Source: Cristatella mucedo
Taxonomy: Eukaryota > Bryozoa > Phylactolaemata > Cristatellidae
DNA: 64,000 nt
Reading direction: 5' to 3'
Assembly (NCBI GenBank): GCA_009760855.2
Contig: WPIO01000266.1
Location: 96,813-160,812 of the forward strand
Positions 58,016 to 64,000 of the stretch are shown piece by piece. Under the pieces are notes generated by a model. It saw nothing but the letters and a program-made list of their open reading frames with translations. It was not told where the DNA came from and ran no database searches. The stretch's first letter is position 1. Each line of letters starts with the position of its first letter. Position numbers and translations under genes: made by a program.

Positions 58016-58204
58016 GAAAACGAAAATCCAGAGTTTTTAGAAGTTGAAGAAGATTCTATAGATATAACTATGACAGATACAGACTCTGATGATCCTGATT
58101 ACACACCCGAATCCGAATCCGAATCCGAATGTGAATCTGAATCTGCTGAAGACGACTTTACTTTTTATAGTGATGATTATGTAAATGAAGAAAATGAATT
58201 ATAA
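58013..58204 (+). CDS. Small acidic protein of the viral element
   Basis: A 63-codon intact frame. It is dominated by Asp and Glu, with a run of (E/C)SES repeats (about residues 36-48) and no predicted membrane segment. No family recognised. It starts 34 bases after the polymerase stop and ends 24 bases before the next ORF, the compact spacing expected of a viral genome. Highly acidic small proteins may act as DNA mimics or regulators, but nothing here demonstrates that. It survives intact beside a broken polymerase, though its short length makes this weak evidence for selection. Confidence 0.6.
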   Translation: MENENPEFLEVEEDSIDITMTDTDSDDPDYTPESESESECESESAEDDFTFYSDDYVNEENEL

Positions 58205-58221
58205 AAAAATATTTATAAGTA

Positions 58222-58231
58222 TATAGAAATG
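58222..58231 (+). promoter_or_regulatory. TATAG box, helical ORF
   Basis: ATATAG, two bases, ATG at 58,229. The preceding 20 bases are almost all A and T. Confidence 0.5.
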
Positions 58232-58498
58232 GACGTGTCAAGAATTTTAAGCTGTGATCAATCGAGGGAAACGGCTTTAAAGATCTGTCTTCAAAAACTA
58301 AAAGTAAACGATCAGCGCATAGTTAAACATTCTCTTGATAAACTAATTCCAGATTTAGATAGTTCGTTTGTTAGAATTCTTATAGAAATATGTGAAGCTT
58401 CTGACAAACTAATGGAGTGTAGAAGTAAGATAAATGAGATGCTTGAAGAAGCAGCAAATAAATTAAAAACACCAAAAACAAAACAAGGATTTATGTGA
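58229..58498 (+). CDS. Small helical protein of the viral element
   Basis: An 89-codon intact frame starting MDVSRILSCDQSRETALKIC. It is rich in Leu, Lys and Glu with heptad-like spacing over residues about 45-85 (ILIEICEASDKLMECRSKIN), so a mostly alpha-helical, possibly coiled-coil protein is likely. No family recognised. It follows the acidic ORF in the same direction with its own TATAG box, so it is probably transcribed separately. Confidence 0.6.
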   Translation: MDVSRILSCDQSRETALKICLQKLKVNDQRIVKHSLDKLIPDLDSSFVRILIEICEASDKLMECRSKINEMLEEAANKLKTPKTKQGFM

Positions 58499-58691
58499 CT
58501 TTGAAAAAAAGTATTATTGTTATAGTTATTATCCAACCAATTTTATGATTATATTATTAAACTAAGAGACAATCAATTATCCAAATCTGTTAGAATCTTG
58601 CGATTTATACGAAGAGTCTCGCGATTTAATGGGCACAGTCAGAACTTAAAAGCTATAAATCTTGGGATTTAAGATCTTCTTTACTGTAATG

Positions 58692-58702
58692 TATAGACGA
58701 TG
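58692..58702 (+). promoter_or_regulatory. TATAG box, RING-like remnant
   Basis: TATAG, three bases, ATG at 58,700. Confidence 0.4.
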
Positions 58703-58935
58703 GACCGAAAAAGTTTCAAGAATTCTTTGTGTGAATTGCTTTAAGAATCGCAAAAATGCGTTGTGGCTGTGAATATGACACCCTTTACATTCCTATAAAT
58801 TTTATAAAAACATTTGTAAACTAGGTGAACCAACAATTCGTTTACCTTTTAGGTATTTGCGATGAATATGATAAGCGTCAAAGAGGCAGAAAAACCATTA
58901 TACGCCCGCATTTTATATTTTCATATTAATTTTGA
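58700..58935 (+). pseudogene. Possible RING-finger remnant
   Basis: The ATG frame gives MDRKSFKNSLCELL and stops. One frame over, LCVNCFKNRKNALWL is followed after two stops by HPLHSYKF and later GEPTIRLPFRYL. The opening Cys-x2-Cys and the NALWL stretch before a His resemble the RING fingers of IAP-type ubiquitin ligases, in which a PCGH and a second Cys pair follow. Those later Cys residues are not preserved here. Several animal dsDNA viruses carry such genes. The call rests on about 25 residues and is weak. The 200 bases before it contain three 'tct(t/c)gcgattta'-like repeats. Confidence 0.3.
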
Positions 58936-58973
58936 CCATATAAAAACAAAAAAATGATAATTTTTTCTTTTTT

Positions 58974-58986
58974 TATATAGGAAATG
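58974..58986 (+). promoter_or_regulatory. TATAG box, gene at 58,984
   Basis: TTATATAG, three bases, ATG at 58,984, after a T-rich run very like the one before the polymerase start. Confidence 0.5.
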
Positions 58987-59550
58987 ACACGAACGATGTT
59001 ACTGACCCCACCTTGACTACTAGTGCTACTCTCCTTAAATCATACGTTGATTCATCTTGTTAGCGTCAAGAATGGACTGCGTATGATCCAACAAATCACT
59101 TTGATTCAGATATCTTCAGTTATGACTGATAATTCTGTTAAGAATGGTTTTATCCCTGATGAATGGGATATCGAAGCATCAAAAGATTATAACAGGCTGG
59201 CTTAACTGATGTCAACAGCTAATCTGAATCTACTGTTAGGTCTAAAGTAGACGCACTTCTTGACGATGCCTTCTGAGATTTCTAGCTACACAACGTGCGC
59301 AGATCGCATCTCAACTTCCAACACTCTCAACAGTTATTTCAGGCTTGTGTCAGGAGTTAAACCATATATCTCCTGAATTGTTAAAGATGAATGTTATGCA
59401 GTTCTTCCTGATCTAGCTGATGCGAATAAGTGCTAGGGCAAAAGGCCACCATGCTGCAGCTCTAGCAAAGCATAGGTATTTAATTCAAAACAAAATAAAC
59501 AATATTATAGAAATGACTATTCGCAACGAGAAGCAAGGATTGCCTTAATG
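58984..59550 (+). pseudogene. Decayed viral-element gene, product unknown
   Basis: Coding character persists in shifting frames: NDTNDVTDPTLTTSATLLKS near 58,985, NGFIPDEWDIEAS near 59,145, QRAQIASQLPTLSTVISGLC near 59,295, and HHAAALAKHRYLIQNKINNI near 59,450, ending IRNEKQGLP and TAA at 59,548. There are at least four frameshifts or stops. No family was recognised. Its place after the polymerase block and its length would suit a structural or replication protein. Confidence 0.45.
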
Positions 59551-60375
59551 AAGTTCAGCGGTAATCCAAATGTTAAGATTTTGTTCATATCCTATGTGTA
59601 GATTTGACAAGACATTCGATCAACTTTATTAGAACGCTGTAAAAACTAGTTATAGAATACCAAGCATTAAGAATGATAACCACTCTGAAACAGACTGATT
59701 GCAAATATATTAGTAAAGTTAGAGATGGTTCATCTTGCAAGAGTTTCTTAAAGACCTTAAAAATAGAAAAAATAAATAATGATTAGATCAGAGGCTTACT
59801 CTAAAAAATAGAATTAACAAAATCAAATAGGAAAGAAATAGATCAATGAAAAGAAATAGAACTTCCAGAAGAGTTTATTAAGGAGACTATGGATTGGCGA
59901 ATCTAAGCATTGGCTAGTCTAGCGTGTTTAACTAAACCAATTTCAATAAAATCTAAATCATTTGGTTGTTGTAAAACCTTCATAATTAAGAATTGGATAA
60001 GTAACATCAAATGATACTATTTTTTATCGCGTTCTTTCATTATAGCAAAGTTTGATATGGAGTTTAGTTAACAATAGCATATAATCATCTCAACAGCATA
60101 GTACTGTATATTGATTAAATTAGATGGGAGAAAGTTCGGCGAGTAGACTTTATGATGACGATATTCGTAAGTATAGTACTAGAAACCGTGGATTGGTTGT
60201 ATATACTCTATTGACACTGTTGCCGTAGTATTCTTATAGCTTATTCGATTATCATCTTTTAGAAAGTAATCATCTTCAGTTTGTTTTTGCCATAAATCGT
60301 ATAATCACTATCATCATCAATAATATTTGTTTCTATCATTCGTTTATTTTATCAATATCTTTTATACTTATTCTT
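59551..60375. other. Viral-element sequence, unassigned
   Basis: AT-rich with traces of coding (ARIALMKFSGNPNVK near 59,530-59,575, Lys/Arg-rich pieces near 59,800) but too broken to call. From about 60,050 nothing coherent is seen on either strand. Confidence 0.35.
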
Positions 60376-60379
60376 ATCT

Positions 60380-62560
60380 TGCTATATAATGGCTTTTTTA
60401 AGTTAATATCAGATAGCTTTGCTAAAAAAATTTCTCCAGTATTCTCAGATAGATTAATAACACTTTTAACTCCTATTCGTCCTTCTACTATCAATGTCCT
60501 GTCAGATTGTACTGTTCCACTTTTGATTTTAAAAATGTGTTATAAGCCTCTTCTTTTTGTGTAAGACCAAATCAGGTTGTATTATTAGCAATTGAAGAGA
60601 ATCTATCTACTTCTAGACTACCCCTCTATTACTTGAGGATCCTTCTGTTCCAGTTTTCGTATCACGATACTGTTGTGATAGATGAATCACTTCCATTAAC
60701 AGGATTACTTAAATTCACATATTTTTTTGACCTAGCAGATAAATCTCCTCTTACAATGTCATCAGAGTCGTTTCTAATATAATCATTATCTGAAAACGTT
60801 TTATTTACAACATCTAACTCGCTAATATTATAACCAACATTTGTTATTCTATTTTTACCGAGATTTAAAGTTCCGTTCATCTCTAATAATCTTCTGCTGA
60901 GCATTTGTAGGATATTGCTATATAAACAATTATATTTAATTCTCTATCAAACAAATTTGCGCCAGATATAAAACCGGACGACTGGAACAAGTTTTTTTAT
61001 TTTCGTCTAGCATGTAACTGCCGTATAACTGGTCTCTTAACGGGATCATAGTTGCTGGGAAGCGGGTTGTAATATACCTCTTTTACCTACTAGAGTATTC
61101 GTCTGTCGTTGTAACAAACAAACAAACCCCTAGGAATAGTGACATTACCTCACGTAGATATCCATCTACCACTAATTGGTTCTTGAATATAGATCTGTTG
61201 TTAAAGACCCATCAACGTGTTGCTTTAAAACGAACTATAGCGATATTTCCATCTGATACTCTATTTAGATAGTTAAGGTTTACTCCATCTGTAGGATTAC
61301 AGGATCATTTTCTAAGAAGATAGAGTAGGCCCATTCATATCTAAACTTTCCATTAAGAGTTTCGCCCCCCCCCCTCTAACCCGAGTCCACTCCCTTAGTT
61401 AAGGAAGCCTTAGGAGTCCATATACGATTTATTTGGGATATCAGTATCAGAAGTAGGAGGTCCTGCAACAGATACATTTCCATTTACAGTTAGTGTTCCA
61501 TTAATAGTTCACCAGTTTTTGATAGCTTAGTATCTGCATAATCTTTAGTTGCAGCATCGCTAGGGTTTACTGGATTTGCTAGTTCTACCAACTTATGATT
61601 CTTCATGTCTATATCCCCAGGGTTTTATGCTGTAGTTCCTCTTGATACTTTAGTAACGAAATTGGTGTCTATATACTTTCTATTTACCAGCATACTGTAG
61701 AGTCAACAGGATCGCCTAAATCCTTTATCAGATTTCCATTCATACTTAAACTACCTGTAAGTACATCACCACTTTTTTTAATATAATTTTGCTACACCAA
61801 TTCCTCTTCTTTTGTGGTCTAAACATTTCTATACTATAGTAAAAAGAAAATCAATATATGTTATTCCACTTGCAACAGTAAATTTATCTATAGCATACTT
61901 ACATGTTCCATCTATATTAATTATTAAAACTAGAGTGCCAGTAACTCCGTATGGCGATTCACTAGTTAGTTCTACGTATGAATTCGTTTTATCAGTTGCG
62001 TACATAACCCCGCTAACCATTTGAAAGTTAGGTAATATCCCAGGAAAGAATGTTTTAAGGTAGTTGCATATCCAACTATTGTTGATGTTCCTTGATCAAT
62101 AATTGGCATATCTCCTGGTGTTATTTTTGTAGTTGAAATCTTCCGGTACTTCCATTAGCAGTGATATTCAAATCGAGCATATCGAGATAGAATACGTTTG
62201 GATAAGTATCTGAATGCCTGCTCCAAAATATCTAAATGCTATTTGTTTTTTATTATCTATATATTGTTTCGTTACAGTGTCAGAGTCTTTTAAGTTAGTA
62301 ATACTCTTTCCACCCATATTCATACTAGCTGTTGCTTTACCTTGAAACACTTGTGTCATATTTTTAGGAGTCCATAGTTATAACTTTATAGGGCCTTTAA
62401 TCACTGTAACAGTTACAGTCCCGTCAGCCAGAGTTTCAGATTATATACCAAAAACATCTTTACAATTTAACTGTGATGACATCTTTGCATTAGTCTTTGG
62501 AATAAGATCCAGACATACTGAAACAGCTGCTAACTCGCCCACGACATTAGTAGCCATGCT
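60380..62560 (-). pseudogene. Fibre-like repeat protein of the viral element, broken
   Basis: Read on the minus strand it starts near 62,558 with MATNVVGELAAVSVCLDLIP and continues to about 60,380. The body consists of repeats of the type 'MNGxxIxNLxxPxxxxDAVxKxYxD': MNMGGKSITNLKDSDTVTKQ (about 62,310), LSMNGNLIKDLGDPVDS (about 61,750), DMKNHKLVELANPVNPSDAA (about 61,610), LNYLNRVSDGNI (about 61,260), LNLGKNRITNVGYNISELDV (about 60,865) and KYVNLSNPVNGSDSS (about 60,700), then a TLIVEGRIGVKSVINLSEN piece near 60,480. Such repeats form the shafts of tail fibres and fibre-like proteins in many dsDNA viruses. Here they probably made a virion attachment or surface protein. Many frameshifts and stops interrupt it. 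No TATAG box was found at its start. Confidence 0.6.
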
Positions 62561-62760
62561 TCCTCCAAAGTTTGGACTTAAGACAATAACTCAGGTTTAT
62601 TGCATCACCTTCATTAAGAGGATAGCCTAAAATTAGTTTATTCTATTTCCATTGGCATTCAGATTCGACCAAATACGCGACCATTAATCTTTCTAACTTT
62701 TTTCTTTGCTATACTTATATATTAGAAGAATAAAAAAGGTAAAGGTTGCGGAGTATAAAA
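62561..62760 (-). other. Upstream of the fibre-like gene
   Basis: A minus-strand piece LGYPLNEGDAINLSY (about 62,580-62,625) may be the end of another gene or the fibre's own N-terminal part. The strand switch between the fibre gene and the plus-strand remnants falls here. Confidence 0.3.
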
Positions 62761-63818
62761 GAAGGAGTTGATACAACTAAAAGAAGTGTGTCTCGGTATT
62801 ACAACAGCGACAGAAGTAGGTTCGAAAGCGGGTAGAAAAATAGTTCCTAAAGTTGCCCCATGAAGCTATCCTTACAAGCCTCAAACAAAATCGCAAAGTA
62901 TCGGTTCCAAAAGTCTTACACTATCCGGCTTTAAAGTTATTGGACCAGCTACAAACAGCTCTTGGAGGATTTCATATCAGGAGTAAACAGGGATAGTAGA
63001 TGTTGGTTTGTTTATAAAGAATTGTTGATGATATAATCATTCTGGTAAGTATGCGGTCAAGTCTTCTGGAAAAACGATGTCAGTATAAAAAAGAAGGACT
63101 CTCGAAGATGGTTGCAAGTTTAGAAGTAGGTTTTTACATTAAATGTAATATTATATTAGAAGCTGACAAATCAAATAGCGATTGGTATCAAAACCCTAGT
63201 AAAGTCTGTTTTTTATCTAAGAACATTTGGAGAGACGGTTTCTTGGGATTGCAACACACCTTGATCCAATAGCTTGGGAAGGAAGAAGAAGTTACTTTCT
63301 TGAAATGAGAGGAGGATTTTTCTACGCTGGCTATTCGGGCAGCTATAAATTGCTAGCATAGGCAAGTGTATATAGGAACAGTTTGGTTTAGCTTTTGCAA
63401 TAACTGTAGCAGTTGCAGGACTGATAAAAAAGATTAGTTGATGAAGCAATGTATTACTGGCTTAGGAGGCACTCTAAACGAATACGCATGAAGAGTAGGA
63501 TGAGTGCTGTGGACACTACGAAAAGACAGAAGATTAAACAACGCAATTTGTAGATCTGAAAAAACAGGATAGAATTACTTGATGAAAAAGGTGTTGATAT
63601 TGATTTGAGTGACCAAGTACAAAATTCACAAGTTTAAAAAACGGCGGGGTGGGGGGGGGGGGGGGGGGGGGGGGGGGATCTGGAACTAGCCTTAATAAAG
63701 GAAAAGAACTTAGTAGATAAAGTAGGTGTTAGTTATAGCGAAGATGTTAAGCGAGAGCATAAAAAGCAAAGTGAGAAGGGCTCAATTAGTTTTGGTGGCA
63801 ATCCGTTACATCTATAGT
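62760..63818 (+). pseudogene. Decayed plus-strand genes at the right end of the viral element
   Basis: Coding traces: LGITTATEVGSKAGRKIVPK (about 62,793-62,855), YPALKLLDQLQTALGGFHIR (about 62,925-62,990), a 73-codon frame at 63,051-63,272 (NSDWYQNPSKVCFL), IELLDEKGVDIDLSDQVQNS (about 63,565-63,630), and after the poly-G run VDKVGVSYSEDVKREHKKQS to TAG at about 63,818. No family was recognised and the number of genes is unclear. Confidence 0.4.
63651..63677. repeat. Poly-G tract
   Basis: Twenty-seven consecutive G residues, preceded by GGCGGGGT. It stands out in AT-rich sequence. Length calls in such runs are unreliable, so it may mark an assembly or sequencing problem. Confidence 0.9.
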
Positions 63819-64000
63819 GACGATACAGTCTAGAACGGCGCAATAGTAGGAAGCGAATGCTGTGGGCGGGCTGGTGGAGCGCAACGAAGACATATAGGCA
63901 CGAATATTACGCAATCTCGAGACCGAAGTTCTGAGGGGGGGGAAAAGATTATGTAATACACTAGAAGTCATTGTAACGAATTATTTTTTGTCTTCAGTTA
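63819..64000. other. Unassigned, GC-richer flank
   Basis: Composition returns towards that of the host sequence, which suggests the right edge of the element. No target duplication or terminal repeat was recognised. Confidence 0.35.

Larger units (their letters stand above)
54050..63820 (+). mobile_element. Endogenous Polinton/adintovirus-like element, decayed
   Basis: About 9.8 kb of conspicuously AT-rich sequence with closely packed ORFs, unlike anything else in the window. It carries a type B DNA polymerase with all exonuclease and polymerase motifs visible, two short intact ORFs, further decayed ORFs and a fibre-like repeat protein on the other strand. Polymerases of this type are typical of Polintons/Mavericks, adintoviruses and related animal dsDNA viruses. 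Most genes have several breaks, so it is an endogenous relic. The left edge is the palindrome at 53,918-54,038. The right edge is inferred from base composition near 63,820, and no matching inverted terminal repeat is visible there. Integrase, packaging ATPase, protease and capsid proteins were not recognised. Confidence 0.7.

Noticed and set aside
59503-59515. A sixth TATAG-AA-ATG box at 59,513
   Set aside because: The surrounding sequence reads as continuous coding (KINNIIEMTIRNEKQ) through it, so the ATG is internal and the match is probably chance.
63049-63080. Walker-A-like AVKSSGKTM, a hint of a packaging ATPase
   Set aside because: The first Gly of the P-loop is missing, a stop follows within a few codons and no Walker B region could be found.
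54050-63820. A bacterial or phage contaminant contig end, given the tail-fibre-like repeats
   Set aside because: The polymerase is of eukaryotic-virus type and contains a host LINE-B insertion with a target duplication, which ties the element to the host genome.

Overview
The window comes from an animal nuclear genome. The evidence is introns with GT..AG junctions, AATAAA signals, long dinucleotide arrays, many 5'-truncated non-LTR retrotransposons, tRNA-derived SINEs, and genes of animal type (a sperm-protein-17-like gene and eIF2alpha-kinase-like genes). I cannot name the species. An invertebrate is my guess, but only from the LINE and SINE load and the virus-like element. Most of the window is transposon debris. 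There are two interleaved LINE families. LINE-A has an endonuclease plus RT ORF and an ATTAC-type tail. LINE-B is CR1/L2-like with an (ATT)n tail. There are also two SINE families, a 1.3 kb LTR family and a third unclassified repeat.

Layout. 0-2.4 kb: a GC-rich, CpG-rich block, then unassigned sequence. 2.4-6.9 kb: a nearly intact LINE-A ORF of 1071 codons joined tail to an inverted LINE-A fragment. 7-12 kb: unassigned sequence and LINE or SINE fragments. 12.0-15.3 kb: the one gene that reads cleanly, a five-exon, 302-residue sperm-protein-17-like protein (RIIa docking domain, two IQ motifs, acidic tail). 16-20 kb: LINE-B remnants and an inverted LTR structure. 20.3-23.7 kb (minus): kinase copy 1. 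24-30 kb: LINE fragments, one nested in another, and a block shared with 51.5-52.4 kb. 31-34 kb: a CpG-rich block and a solo LTR with a 4-bp target duplication. 38.5-49.3 kb: an inverted duplication carrying kinase copy 2 (plus) and copy 3 (minus). 49-53 kb: more LINE-B.

The three kinase copies resemble the heme-regulated inhibitor/PKR group of eIF2alpha kinases and share exon boundaries and phases. Each has its own lesion: copy 1 has a stop codon at the alphaC glutamate, copy 2 has lost the exons with the catalytic loop and DFG, and copy 3 has a stop in the N-lobe and HCD in place of HRD. The locus looks like a repeatedly duplicated and decaying kinase cluster.

53.3-63.8 kb is the most unusual part. 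A Gypsy-like gag ORF and a 42-bp-arm palindrome give way abruptly to an AT-rich, densely packed virus-like element. It carries a broken protein-primed type B DNA polymerase (Polinton/adintovirus type), small ORFs, a possible RING-finger remnant and, on the opposite strand, a fibre-like repeat protein. Each start I could assign on its plus strand is preceded, at 0-3 nt, by the same TATAG box. A LINE-B fragment with a 5-bp target duplication interrupts the polymerase. I read this as an endogenous, decayed Polinton/adintovirus-like element with its own promoter code. Integrase, packaging ATPase and capsid genes were not recognised.
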